Source: Kuschelorhynchus macadamiae (taxonomy: Eukaryota; Arthropoda; Insecta; Coleoptera; Curculionidae). Taken from it: 64,000 nucleotides of DNA. The stretch lies in assembly GCA_030620095.1 (NCBI GenBank), contig JAUTXW010000556.1, positions 1,764,501 to 1,828,500 on the forward strand. The letters are read 5' to 3'. Below are positions 1 to 10,970 of this stretch, in pieces. Made by a program: the position numbers and the translations under genes. The notes beneath the pieces were generated by a model. The model saw only the letters and a program-made list of their open reading frames with translations. It had not been told where the DNA came from and searched no databases. How positions within the stretch are numbered: the stretch's first letter is position 1; every line of letters starts with the position of its first letter.

Positions 1-1357
1 TCCTTTGTCTAATAATTCCTCGGAGTTTCTGGCTGTAATTGTTAATGCTAGATCGTCCGCGAAAGCGATTTTATATACGCCATCGTCCATGTCTAGTCCC
101 AGTACCGGATCGTACATGATATTCCACAATGCTCTCTCGTTTATCTAAAAGAACACGCCTGCGTTTGAAGTACTCGGACAATATGTTTATAAGGTAGCTG
201 GATATTTCTCTGCGGCCTAGTTCTCTTATGATGCACATCCAGTGCGCTGTGTTGAAAGCGTTTTTCACGTCAACGGTTATGAGAACGCTCCATTTTTCTC
301 CGGTACCTTCGAGTTTTGTTCTCTTCCCGATTTCTAGCATATTCTCTATGGCGTGTATCGTAGATTTTCCTTTTGTGAAACCCATTTGCATTGGAGACAG
401 TCCCCCTGATCTTTCGATTTCCGCCTCTAGTCTGTTTTTGATCAGGTGCTCGTACAGTTTTGCTAGAGTGTTTATCAAACATAATGGTCGAAATGCGTTA
501 GGACTATCATATGGTTTGCCAGTCTTGTTTATGAGGACTAGTTTTGCCAGCTTCCAGTCATCAGGAAAAGTTTCTTCTATCAGTAGCCTATTTAAGACTC
601 CTTCTAGCAGCTCTGGTATTTGATCAGCTATTAATCTGAATGCCTCCGCCGGTATTCCATCTGGGCCTGGAGCCTTTCCAAGTTTTAGTTTTTGCACAGC
701 TTTTCGAATTTCCTCTGAGCTGAACGGTGGCACTACTGATCGTGTCCTTCTCTCTGGCAGTCTTATGATTCTTGTTGGAAATAGTGTCTTAGCTATTTCT
801 CGTTTTTTGGCAGTAGGGATCTCGGAAATAGGTCCTATGTTCTTTAGATTTCGCATCACAATTTTATATGATTCACCCCATATGTCTCCGTCTAGATCGT
901 CACAAATCTTATTCCAGGCCCTTTTCTTTTCTTTAGCTATTTCTTTACGCAGCTTCTTTTTTTCCGCTTTGTATCTCTCCCATAGTGCATCCGATTCTTC
1001 CGCCTGTCGATCGGTTCTGTTGAGTCTGGTGTAGGTTCTTCGAATTGAGATACAAGTGTCTCTGATGTTCTTGATGTTATCGTTCCACCAATAAGGGACG
1101 CTATTGTGGTGCTGTTCTCCCATAGTAACTTTGGCGGCATCGCATGATGTTTTGATCATTTCACGCAAAAGCTCCGGATCAGTCATAGGCGTTCTTCTAG
1201 TTTGGACTTTATTTTTTAGTGTTACGATGAACTGTTCTTGGTCAAGTTGGAGTTTACCTCTGATGCTAGATGTTCTTTCCTTTTGGCCAAAATCAACCAG
1301 TATATGGCAGTGGGGGGATAGGGATTCCGTGTCCAGAACCTCCCAGGACCTTAAACC
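1..1357 (-). pseudogene. Reverse transcriptase of the R1-clade element, internal deletion
   Basis: Conserved RT blocks are present in order: PPFSSEEIRKAV, KLGKAPGPDGIPAEAF, FRPLCLINTLAKLYE, MQMGFTKGKSTIHAIE and ITVDVKNAFNTAHW. The frame then fails near 132-140: VLLDKRE runs straight into ALWNIMYDP in another phase. The GVPQGS block expected between these two motifs is missing, so a small deletion removed it. Beyond the junction the second phase stays open to the window edge and carries the catalytic FADDLA box (FADD at 52-63). The thumb and C-terminal zinc finger would lie to the left of the window. Function would be target-primed reverse transcription; this copy is dead. Confidence 0.9.
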
Positions 1358-1906
1358 TCAGGCTAGCTTCTTAGTCGCAAAAGTCACGTCGATGTGGGAT
1401 TTTTGGTTCCTTCTCACAAATGTTGGTTTATGTCGGGTGTTCAGAGGTATAATGCCTAAACTCGCGGCCGTTTCTACAAGTATGCCTCCTCTTGGATCTT
1501 CAGTGGGGGCTCCCCATTCTGGCGACTTGGCATTGAAGTCTCCTAAAACTATTTTCTCTCCTTCAATCCGATTGCACATACCCGCTAGAGAGTCCATGTG
1601 TTCTTTAAAGCTGTCCAAACTAATGTTGGGCGAAAAATAGCAACCAATAATGCTGTATGACTCCGCGACAACCGCTAGAATACCTTTGCCTTTGATGATA
1701 TTTGAGACTTCTAATTTCCTATTGTTTATCCATATGGCTACGTCCCCTTGCTCGTCAGATATCCACCTATTTCCCAGAATAAGCTTTTTGTTTGGCTCGC
1801 TAATAATTGTTAGATCCACTTGTTTAGTATTTGCTACTGCAAAGGCCATGTCATGGGCTATTCTGGATCTGTCTGCGATTATCTGTAGTAGCCTAAGGTT
1901 CGCCAT
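1358..1906 (-). pseudogene. APE-type endonuclease domain of the R1-clade element
   Basis: The domain begins around Met at 1906 (MANLRLLQI) and shows the expected landmarks: ISEPN, GCYFSPN, the LGDFNAKSPEWG core with the catalytic Asp/Asn, and the C-terminal SHIDVTFA. In R1-clade elements this enzyme nicks the target DNA to prime reverse transcription. The frame meets TGA at 1358-1360 and then continues unchanged (SWEVLDTESLSPHCH, then VDFGQ) toward the RT, so this is a single nonsense mutation rather than an end of gene. Confidence 0.85.
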
Positions 1907-1972
1907 TTTTATAAGATACTGTCTGCTGTCTGCCGTTCTTTTGGTAACGGATAGCGCACGCCTAAAGACATT

Positions 1973-3433
1973 GCATTTACCCGTGTGCGCCTTATGGCCA
2001 CTTTTTTGACATACTGGGCAATATTCCTCATTTTTGCAGGTTTTGGCAATGTGTCCAGCTCCTCCACAGTTGAAGCATCTTCCCTGCATATCCGCTCCTC
2101 TGCACTCAGTGCGCTCATGGCCGTAATCCCAGCATCTGGTACATCTTGTGACGTGCACGCTTCTTTCGATTGAGCAGTTGACAATGCCGATTCTAATCTA
2201 TGGATTTTTAAGGAATTCTGCTGCTGTGTCTCCGTCGACCGCCAGTGTCACGGCTTGTGTGTTGTTTCTATTGGGTCTAAGTTCTCCTAATTTGTATGTA
2301 TCCGCATCCAGGCAGTTAATTCGGGCCTCGATAGCTTCTTCGACTTCCTTGATATCAGTCAGGGCATCCATGCCTCTTATGAGCATTGCTATCCTTCTTT
2401 TGGAGGCACCCCTGATCTGCCCTTTAGTCGTTATTAAGGTGTCTTCTATTACCTTCTGAATTTCCTTTATTGCGTTATCATCCTTTTCAGTGATGATGAT
2501 TAATACATTTCCTTCTTTTGTTTCTCTTATTGTCCTGATGGCTTTGCTTGCCGTGTTATTTTGTATTCCGGGTTTAATTTTCTGAATAACGCTTTTGAAA
2601 GTTTCGCTTTTCTTGTCTACCACCAGCGCGTAGGTCTCCCTTTGCATATTCTTCAGCCGTGCTTTGGCCTTTGGGTCGTTACTTCCTCTGTTTTCCACCT
2701 CCATTTTTTTGTCAGTTGTGTAAATCATGATCTGCGTAGCCGTATTTCTGAAGACAGCTTCCGTAAGCTTCCTTAATTTTCCCAGCTTTAGTGCTTCTAT
2801 GTGGTGTATGGCTACCCAGTTATCTTCGACTGTATCCTCTTTCAGTCTGTTTAGTTTCTCCCATAGATCTTTTTCATCTTTTGGGCTTGATATCTTGATT
2901 ATCTTTTCTTCAGTGTGGTGATCGTTGTCTCGTATCCTCACATTTATTGTTTGCCTAACTACTTCATAATCTTCGCAAATTGATTCTAGTATTGGGTATT
3001 TCTTTCTGAAGAGGGCTTGTATACTATTTTTCATGTCCGGGTCTGGTTCTGTGATGACCACTTTCACGACTTGGGTTTTTGTGTTCAGCGGGTTTCCTAT
3101 CTTTATTTCTGAACGCTCAAAGATTTCTTCCATCCGCAGTTTTTCCGCGATTTTCAGATACTCTTCATAAGTCTCCACCCCTTCCAATGAAGTTACGGTT
3201 TCTTTTTCCTCGACCGTTACTGTCTGGATACCTAAATCCTGAGTCTCGTTCTTGTCGGTCTGGGTTCCCATGTGGGCTCCAACTTTCCCAGTGCCTTCCT
3301 GGCACTGATCGTTTAACCATCTCTTCAGTTGGTTGCTGTTCAGGGACTTAACTTGCCTCTCTAGCCTTACGGCGATCTCTTTTATTTCTCTTCTGGTATT
3401 TTGTTCTATATTCTCTCTCAGCTGTTTTGTCAC
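1973..3433 (-). pseudogene. R1-type gag with three CCHC zinc knuckles
   Basis: A 411-codon stretch rich in Lys and Glu (likely coiled-coil) runs from 3433 to 2201, then TAG at 2198-2200. The same frame continues past the stop into three knuckles at 2143-1973: CTRCWDYGHERTEC and CFNCGGAGHIAKTC (both CX2CX4HX4C), then CX2CX4HX6C. This trio is the hallmark of gag proteins in R1/Jockey-type LINEs, where it binds the element RNA in the ribonucleoprotein. After the third knuckle no stop separates gag from the endonuclease, so the two would be fused in this copy. R1 elements usually have two overlapping frames, so the missing boundary is either a mutation or a family trait. Confidence 0.85.
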
Positions 3434-4073
3434 TACCAGGAGGTGGTTGGGGATAGCCAGGACCTTTCCGGTTCTTGGGGTCCTTTAGGTCCTTGACGTC
3501 CCCATTGCCCTTTTTTGGGCCTTTCTTCTTGATAGGCTTCCTGCCCGGAGAGAATTTGCCTCTCGCAGACTGGGTAGCCTGTTTGACGTTGCTGCTTTGA
3601 CCTTTTGAGGATCCAGCTACAGACTCCTCGAGAGGCAGCTTTTTGCTGCCTCCTTTAGTTGCAGTCTGGTTAGCCTTCTTCGGTTCCTGCAGCCCTCTTT
3701 TCCTTGGGCGGAATGTGACCTGCCCAAAGCCAAAGTAGGGTCTGTAGTCCATACTTCGTAGTGCTTCCATGGAAGCGTCATCGATGGCGAATGCCCAAGT
3801 TTGACCACGACACGAATCCTCGCGGTGTGGGACAACCCACTCTTGAGAATCCAGGTCATGGTTCATCTTCCTCAGTCCGAGAAGCACATCCACCGCCGAC
3901 AACCTTATATCAGGCGAGTCGTCTGGAATGTATACCACGCAGACATGAGGCTTAGGAAGGTCTTTCCCCTTCACAAACCTGACCTTTGCGCCCTCTGCTA
4001 GTTGGAATCGCTTAGCCGTATCTTCCAGCCAGTTCAGGCTATTTTCGTCTGCGCAGGTAAGTTGTAGCCAACG
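3348..4073 (-). pseudogene. gag N-terminal segment, DUF4780-like, truncated
   Basis: The frame is open from about 4073 and contains CADE followed by WLE, then KPHVCVVYIPDD, WVVPHRED and FGFGQVTFR. This is the pattern I know from DUF4780, a domain common in insect retroelement gag proteins. Its first half is missing, so the copy is 5'-truncated. The second half (from about residue 105) is a basic, Lys/Pro-rich linker. The frame stops at 3348 inside the start of the next frame (2198-3433), an 86-base overlap in another phase. That is either a frameshift or the natural boundary between two gag parts. The first ATG-like codon near 3974 is GTG, so no true start is visible. The family call is from memory of the domain pattern, not a search. 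Confidence 0.65.
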
Positions 4074-4075
4074 TT

Positions 4076-4565
4076 AGTCTTAATCGATCCACAATATTAA
4101 CTCAACGTGTTGCCCCCTTATATAACCATTCTAACTATAAACACGATCAAATACATTCAAGAGATATCTTTCATTCAAAAGTCAGATATTGATTTATTAA
4201 TCAAAAGTAGCCAATATTTCTGTATTTATTTAGTTTGCTGTGTATTTAATGTGTTCCTATTATGATGTTTACTTCCCTATTATACCTATTCTAAAAAGCA
4301 CCGTGTTCTTAAAAGTACGAAAACTTATTGTGTTTGACTATTGGTATAACCGAACTGATTTTTGTTGTTTTGCGTAAGAACTGAACCTCTTTAACAGGAG
4401 AAGAAATTATTACGAATAAATGGCAAATATGTTTAGTCATCACATTTCAAATATCCTTGTGGCTTGGTATGAATATATGCAATATGCTTTGTATATTAGC
4501 CGAAATAACCAATAAGCTCAAGGAATAATTTAAATTATAGCAGTAATAAATGTCTAAAAAAAAGT
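4076..4565. other. AT-rich spacer, no gene seen
   Basis: Short open frames only. I see no motif or recognisable repeat. Confidence 0.5.
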
Positions 4566-4604
4566 TCGACGTATTCTTAAAACCCTTAATATCAAAAAGT
4601 CCTG

Positions 4605-5425
4605 TGGACTATCTAGAAGTATTTCTGTAGTTGTTGATGATCATCTGGCTTTCAGAAACGCCGGCGTTCCATAGGGTTCCGTGTTGGCACCTATCCTATT
4701 CCTCCTGCACATCAATGAACTCCTTTCTTCTACCAGCAATTCAATTCACAAATATGTTGACAATAGTATACTCCACTCCAACATACACTTTCCCAAATCT
4801 ACTTCCATGATTCTAATGAGTGAGAGGCGTAGAGTAATGAGTTTAACCCCAGTGGAGGACTTCTATAAAATCAAACATTTTTTAGCTTAATTGGTATCCC
4901 TCTTCGCTGGCATGGTCACATCACGTTAATTACTACGGCCTCCGTGAAAAAATTGGGTTTCCTTTTCCGAGCCCGAAAAAACTTTTCTTTTGACAACTAC
5001 GGAGATCAGATTCAGTCTTGAGTATTGCTCGCATATATGGGGAGCAGCCTTTCCTGCAGTCCTTAAGAAACTTGACACTCAGAGGAATTTTCTATATTTC
5101 TCGAAGATACTTAATTTTAGAAATAGACATAGAAAAACTACAAATACAAGTACAGACAGTTGTTTGTTTTACTGTACATTAGAGCGTTTTTGTCTGATGA
5201 TAGTCCAAAAGACTTAAAAAATTCTATCTTTGTTTTACAGATACTACCATGGGTTCTATTTTGATAAAATATTATCCATTATGCCTCCCTTGGTCACTCG
5301 TGCCAGGGTGACTCCGCGCACATGCATCCTTTCACCGTCCAATTGCAAAGACCTCTGATTTTGTTTGCTCCTTTAGTCCCAGGTTGTCCCGATTATTAGT
5401 CTTTAAATCCCGCATCAATAAAAGT
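4605..5425 (+). pseudogene. Decayed CR1-like LINE reverse transcriptase, 3' part
   Basis: Several frames must be combined. They give the following blocks: SRSISVVVDDH; then GVP, a stop at 4672-4674, and GSVLAPILFLLHINELLS; a ruined catalytic box (KYVDNS where YADDS or FADDS is expected); LEYCSHIWGAAFPAVLK; and a tail with HPFTVQLQRP and NPASIK. I know this order from insect CR1/Kiri-type LINEs. The catalytic Asp pair is destroyed (VDN), there are at least three frameshifts, and the copy has no 5' half. It is an old fossil. Confidence 0.7.
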
Positions 5426-5429
5426 TCTC

Positions 5430-7850
5430 TCTCTTTACTTAAAGCAACCACGGTACCTAGTTCTTTCGCCTTCGAGGTCTCTTCATAGATAAAACTGCTT
5501 TTATTCGCATAATGGCATCAGAAGACCAGTGGTGTATTTAGGGGAGCGGGGCAAAAGAGGCAATTGCCCCCAGAGCTAATAACCGAAATTATTTTTATAA
5601 AATATTATTAAAAATTTTGTTCGCTGACAAAGAGTCCGAACTTTTTTTTTAGGTCGATAAATGTTTGCCCCCCCCCCTCCCGGAAGCAATTTTCTTTGAA
5701 GGCAAATGGCACTAAGGAGATCTTATAAATGCACTACTGCAGAACACTTTAGTGGATGTTGATAATGAGCCTAATTAAAGGTTTTTTTTGTGAAAGGCCA
5801 CAACTATCTCCATTAGTTGTCACATTATGATAATATTCAAGCAAATTATGAAATTTCTGTTTAGTTATTAAGTTTTTTTTAAATCCTTATTAAAAAAATT
5901 ATTTTTGTCCTTGTGTCTGTTCTTTACGGCATCCAGGGAATGTTTTTTTTTGACCAACGAAAAATATCACTATAACAATTAGCCCCGAAATTTTCAAATA
6001 GCCTGCACATTTTTTGAGGGGTTAAATATGTTAGATTTTTTATAAAAATTGACGGACTGATCCAATGACAGCCTTGTTCGGTGATTCAGACTGCATAGAA
6101 AGGTGTGTTGCTCTTAAGGCGGACTTAAACGACTCGACTGGTGTATTTGACAAATACACAAATAAATGTGCATTTGGCAAATATCCCAGTATGAACAATG
6201 GTTGTCGATCACACTATTTATATATTCGACCAATATTTGAACGCATTTCTACAGTACTCTTTGGTGTGGACTTACCAATGACACGAGGATGTCTTGACTT
6301 GCGATATATTTACCGACAACCACTGGCAAATAAACAAACAAATGTACAAGTAAACTATGTACACGACATGGCAAATATTCACAAGTGACGATTATTTCTA
6401 AAGTACTCCAGTCGTTTCAATCTGCCTTTACTGTTACTTTTAATGCGAAGATAATATATTGTCCTGGTATTTCTACAAGTTACGAACATGGTTTTTATTT
6501 TTATTAGATTTATTGCTTCTTCAGCTATAGTAGATATATTTTATCGACTAAATTATACCCACAGTTCTATGTCACTTTTGTGAACGTTATGTAAAACAGG
6601 AAGATTTTCACGATCACGTAACAGTCATTTTTAGAAAATTGAACAGTATAAGTTTTAATATTATTAAACATACGGTGACCTTAACATCAAAACGGCACTA
6701 AACGAATAACATGACATATTAAAAATAATTTCATGAAATTGGCGAAACTTTAGTAATAAGTCAACATTTGATGCAAAAAACCATAAAATTCAAAAAATTG
6801 CCCAGTTTTAAATAAAAAACCAATGTTTAGTCATGTATTCAGGTATTATGCCTAAGTAGAGTGTGATATTTGGTTGATACAGAAGTTTAAATTTGGTCTA
6901 TGTTTTTTTTTATTTTCCTGCATAAACTAAAACCCCAAATAACTTGGGATTTTTTGCTTTCTATTTTCTAATTACCTTCATAATATGATGAGGTTTAATT
7001 TATTGCACAATAACTTTATTATATATTATAAAATAATATACACTCATTTTATGTATAAATATGGAAAATATCATATAATATTAATTTAGGACTTAGGATA
7101 AAGAAAAAGTAATTCTTAATAAAATCGATAAAAAACAACTTTCTGTGTCAAAAATTACGTCAAAAACTTATTGGTTTCTTTATATACTGTGCCTCATGGA
7201 AAACGCAACACCGTGATGTTTCCTATAAGGTACAATACAAACATAATGTGCTATTGATAAAGTTATCCTTTTTATATAGGGGGAGATCAGAGTAATTACA
7301 AAAAAATAGAATATCAATAAATAATGGTGCTTCAAGTATGTTGCAACTTGAAAAAACTTCTAAAAATAACTACATTTAAATTAATTAACATCTGCGTGAT
7401 TCAACTATTCCATTGAGTTTCGGACCTTAATAACATTCTAGAAATTTCTTTCTTTTTACTAAACCAGATTTAAGATAACATTGGGCAAACTGCTAAAATA
7501 GAGGATAAAGTGAAGATCACAGAACAACTCAACAAACTAGAAATAGAGCGGAATGTCCTTATTAGTACTAAATATTTTCTGACTGACACTCTTTGAAATT
7601 TTCCATGCATAATGATACATTTCAAAACTACGGAAGAAATTAAAATAAATAAATTAAGTAACCTAACTTTTTAGTTTTGACATCGCCGCGTAAATTAGCG
7701 CATGTGCTCTGGTATCAAGGAATATGCATTTTTATATTGAAACAATTGCCATATATATTCTTCTAAATATATGATAACCATACATACAGAATCCATCGAA
7801 ATTGCCTACGAACCGACCGAATGTCGTCCATTCAATCTTACGGAATTTTC
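5430..7850. other. Intergenic, no convincing gene
   Basis: A 107-codon open frame at 6065-6388 (+) matches nothing I recognise and has no support from neighbours. At 5527 the sequence starts CAGTGGTGTATTTAGG with a nearby G-run and C-run, which resembles a hAT end, but no partner end was found. Near 7190-7215 a CATGGAAAACGCAACACC motif resembles the ends of some Tc1/mariner-type elements. The rest is AT-rich with homopolymer runs. Confidence 0.4.
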
Positions 7851-8006
7851 TTAGTTCCAATAAATAGTTTCCCTAGGCTGTTTGATAATGAGACGATTAG
7901 TGGCAAAATTAAATAATTAATAGGCGAGATTATTGCTCTTCGCGAGGAAATTTGCAGCCCAAAATTAAAATCAGTACATCTTATAGTGCTAGCCAAACAA
8001 GTTTCA
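7850..8006 (+). repeat. Interspersed repeat B, copy 1
   Basis: Shares long identity blocks with 12741-12960 (AGTTCCAATAAATAGTTTCC, ATTGCTCTTCGCGAGGAAAT, TATAGTGCTAGCCA). The family is also found at 14548-14680 and 15290-15510. It has no coding capacity. This copy stops just after the TGCTAGCCA block, before the first DD41D element. Confidence 0.75.
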
Positions 8007-8137
8007 TAGAGTCAAGTATATTGTATGTTAAATCAAGCAAATATGTTCTTGACATTAGAGAAATACATATGAATTTATGTTAAATTTCTCAAATATTTGA
8101 ATCTTCATAAGAAAATGTGTAAATTAAAATTTATATA

Positions 8138-8697
8138 CAGATGTGCACGAACAACTTCTACAATATGAAAGGGGTGATTCTACATAAAAAAACATGAAAA
8201 AATTTTCATATTAATCTATGTCCGGAAAAGCTCCGTTACGGAGATACAGGGTGTTAAAATATAAATTTTATTTTATTTTTTATTAAATATCTGCTACAAA
8301 TAATAAAATTTTCTCACGAAATTGGGAATTCGGGGTATTTTTTGGGTGAGGAATCATAATTTGGTATTAGATTTCAAGTGAAATTTAGAGGGCGTTACGT
8401 ACGCTACTATTATTTATGTAAATTGGCCCTAACTTTTTCGGGTTTTTTTACGAATAAATATTATTCTTGCACGTTTTCTAAGCAAAAGCGCTATACTTAC
8501 TCAACAACGCTAGAGGTAATCGTTCTCGAGCAATTTGCAAGTTTATGCGTCGATGCAAGGAAAACAAAATTTAATAATATTAAACTAAGGTGTATTTATT
8601 TCAAAAAAATACAAAATTAAAGGTAAGTATAAATTATTCTAAAATATAATAAATGCTCCACGTGATGACACGTGAAGGCATAATGTAATTCTATTTT
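8138..8697 (+). repeat. Left TIR of DD41D element 1
   Basis: Pairs with 9908-10458 in inverted orientation. It also contains the last codons of the transposase (KIELHYAF at about 8680-8700 on the minus strand), so the TIR overlaps the gene. Confidence 0.8.
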
Positions 8698-9710
8698 TAG
8701 GGAACGTCTGATACATCTATAAATATTCTGCAGTTGTCTGAACTCACTGCAGGCATTTTGAATTCGCAGCCAGAGCTGCTCAGGCGTTTGTATTGGAACG
8801 AAGTACACATGGCATTTGAGAAAACCCCATATACAAAAATCACAAGGATTTAAGTCTGGCGACCTAGCTGGCCATTGAACTGATCCGTTTCTACCAATAC
8901 ACTGATTTTCCTAAGTCTGATCCAGATATTAACGCACATTTCGAATAAAATGAGCCGGACACCCATCGTGCATAAACCACATGGCTTGCCGAATATTTAA
9001 AGGAACTTTCTCTAGTAATGCGGGTAAAATATCCTGAAGAAAATTTAAATACTCTTCCCCTGATAGTCGACCTGGCAACTCAACAGGTCCAATTAGGTTG
9101 TTGTTTACAATACCAATCCACACATTAATGCTAAAACATGTTGATTTTGGTTTCTATCACAACAGAGATTATCCTCAACACATGCATAATGATGAGAATT
9201 GTGTAAATTATTAATTCCGTTTCTCGTGATACTAGATTCATCGGAGAATAAAATACGAGAATAAAAAGTTGGATCTTCAATTTTCTTATTTCTCATCCAA
9301 TCGGAAAATACTACGCAAGAAAATCACCCTCCTTCATAGCATACACCTTTCTAAAATGAAACGGGTATAAGTTCTCCTTGTATATAATATTACTTACAGA
9401 TAATTTGCAAATTCTAGGATACATCGCTGACAATCTTCGACAACTTAATTCTGAGTTATCTTCTAGATCCATCAGAATAGCTTCTCCGAATTCCTCAACT
9501 ACAACATGATGCCTACCCGTTTCATTTTTTTTTTGGAGACACAGATCCGGTTTCCCTTAACCTCTGGTGAAGTGCTGTAAAGGTTGTATGGGTAGGATGG
9601 ATTCTATTTGGAAACTCTTCAACATATCTACGTTGTGCCGCTCAAGCGTTACACTGAACTTCCCCGTAGATTAAACGCCTACCTGCATATTCTTCATCAC
9701 TAAACGAAAC
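8617..9710 (-). pseudogene. DD41D mariner-like transposase, frameshifted
   Basis: Reading from 9710 leftwards: SFSDEEYAG and IYGE at the N-terminus, PNRIHPTHTTFTALHQRLRE in the helix-turn-helix region, then DPTFYSRILFSDESS with the first catalytic Asp. MWIGIVNNNLIGPVELPGR and MWFMHDGCPAH (second Asp) follow. The third Asp is in WPARSPDLNPCDF. I count 41 residues between the second and third Asp, which puts it in the DD41D group (rosa-type spacing). All three acidic residues survive, but there is a frameshift near 9110-9123, two stops between Asp2 and Asp3, and more frame changes in the N-terminal half. The C-terminus ends within the left TIR. Confidence 0.85.
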
Positions 9711-9907
9711 AATTAAAAAAAAAAATGTTAATTAAAATCTTACTTTCAAGTAAATTAAATTATTAAAATGACAGTAACAATTTTGTCAAAAATGACACTT
9801 GCGTTTATTATAGTTAAGAAGAGTTACCTAGCATTGTTGAGTAAGGGTACCTTTTTTATGAATAAATATTTACACTTGCCTAATGAAAAAAAGTATACTA
9901 CGTTTTC

Positions 9908-10458
9908 CAAAAAAAAAAAAGAATTGCATTATGCCTTCAAACTAACCTTCATCACGTGGAGCATTTATTATAGTTTAGAATAATTCATACTTACCTTTAA
10001 TTTTGCGTTGCCTTGAAATAAATACACCTTAGCTTATTATTATTAAAAAATTTGTTTTCCTTGCATCAACGCATAAACTGCAAATTACTCGAGAACGGTT
10101 ACCTCTAGCAGTGTTGAGTAAATATAGCTTTTTTGTTTAGAAAAGGTGCAAGAATAACATTTATTCGTAAAAAAGTGCGTCGCCAAAAAAGTTAGGGCAA
10201 ATTTACATAAATAATCACATGGAATCGAATACCAAATTATGATTCCTTACCCAAAAAATACCACAAAAGCCCAATTTCGTGAAAACATTTTATTATTTGC
10301 AACAAATATTTAACAAAAAATAAAATAAAATTTATATTTCAACACCCTGTATTTCCGTTACGAAGCATTTCCGGACCTAGGTTAATATGAAATGTTATTC
10401 ATGTTTTTTTATGCAGAATCACCCCTTTCATATTGTAGGGGTTGTTCGTGGACACCCT
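9908..10458 (-). repeat. Right TIR of DD41D element 1
   Basis: Inverted partner of 8138-8697. Because that arm includes the transposase tail, this arm carries an out-of-place copy of the same codons (KELHYAF on the plus strand near 9920) upstream of the transposase start. Confidence 0.8.
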
Positions 10459-10970
10459 TATTGTAACACATATTTTCTTTTGGATATCGGCAAACTAAAT
10501 TAATATTTTATTCAACTAGATTTTCAGCTAATGTAGTAGGTGACGAAACTACTACAAGTACTTTATGTTTAATTTAGCAGTACGATTGTTCTATTGCATT
10601 TAAAATATATATATATATATATCAGAATACAGCATAGAAATTCGTAATTCAGGGAATCTGTAAATAAAAGCAAAGTTACCCAATATTTATTAAGAGGCTC
10701 TCAAGATCTAGATAGAACAATAAAACATATTCTCAAATTTAATCTCCGAGGATTTTTTATATTTTTGTAATCATATTATAAATATGTGAGAATTCAAAGT
10801 TTCTCTTACGGTTCTGAAACCTACTTCGATTTAAAAGTTCCAAGTGGTTTTCAATATTATTTTGGAGAATTTGTTACAGTCTGCCGATGGATGCTTACTA
10901 TGCGTCATCAATCGATGAAAATATCAAAATTGAGGGATTTCAGTTGTACGGTACGTTCTTAACAAATAAG
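10459..10970. other. Intergenic
   Basis: No gene seen. A short (AT)n run lies near 10605-10622. Confidence 0.4.

Larger units (their letters stand above)
1..4075 (-). mobile_element. R1-clade non-LTR retrotransposon, 5'-truncated, runs off left edge
   Basis: On the minus strand, from right to left, the element encodes a DUF4780-like gag segment, a gag body, three CCHC zinc knuckles, an APE-type endonuclease and a reverse transcriptase. From 3433 down to about 140 everything lies in one reading frame, interrupted only by TAG at 2198-2200 and TGA at 1358-1360. A separate frame covers 3348-4073. This order and the RT motifs (KAPGPDG, FADDLA) fit the R1 clade. The upstream (5') end is lost near 4075, where the DUF4780-like domain starts abruptly after a stop codon. 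The 3' end lies outside the window. Few disabling changes suggest a fairly young copy. Confidence 0.9.
8138..10458 (-). mobile_element. DD41D mariner-like element with ~0.55-kb TIRs
   Basis: The two ends are long inverted repeats, flanked by TA at 8136-8137 and 10459-10460. That is the Tc1/mariner target duplication. The outer ends read GTGCACGAACAAC and (reverse complement) GTCCACGAACAAC. Similarity continues for about 550 bp on each side, including GAAAGGGGTGATTCT and GATACAGGGTGTT or a near variant. A minus-strand transposase remnant lies between them. The length of 2.3 kb and the TIR length are large for this superfamily. Confidence 0.85.

Noticed and set aside
228..2459. Plus-strand open frames over the R1-clade element
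   Set aside because: They are shadows of the clearly coding minus strand.
5527..5720. CAGTGGTGTATTTAGGGG as a hAT terminus
   Set aside because: No inverted partner and no 8-bp duplication were found, so it is only mentioned in the gap description.
6065..6388. 107-codon open frame
   Set aside because: No recognisable domain, no splice or promoter context, surroundings noncoding.
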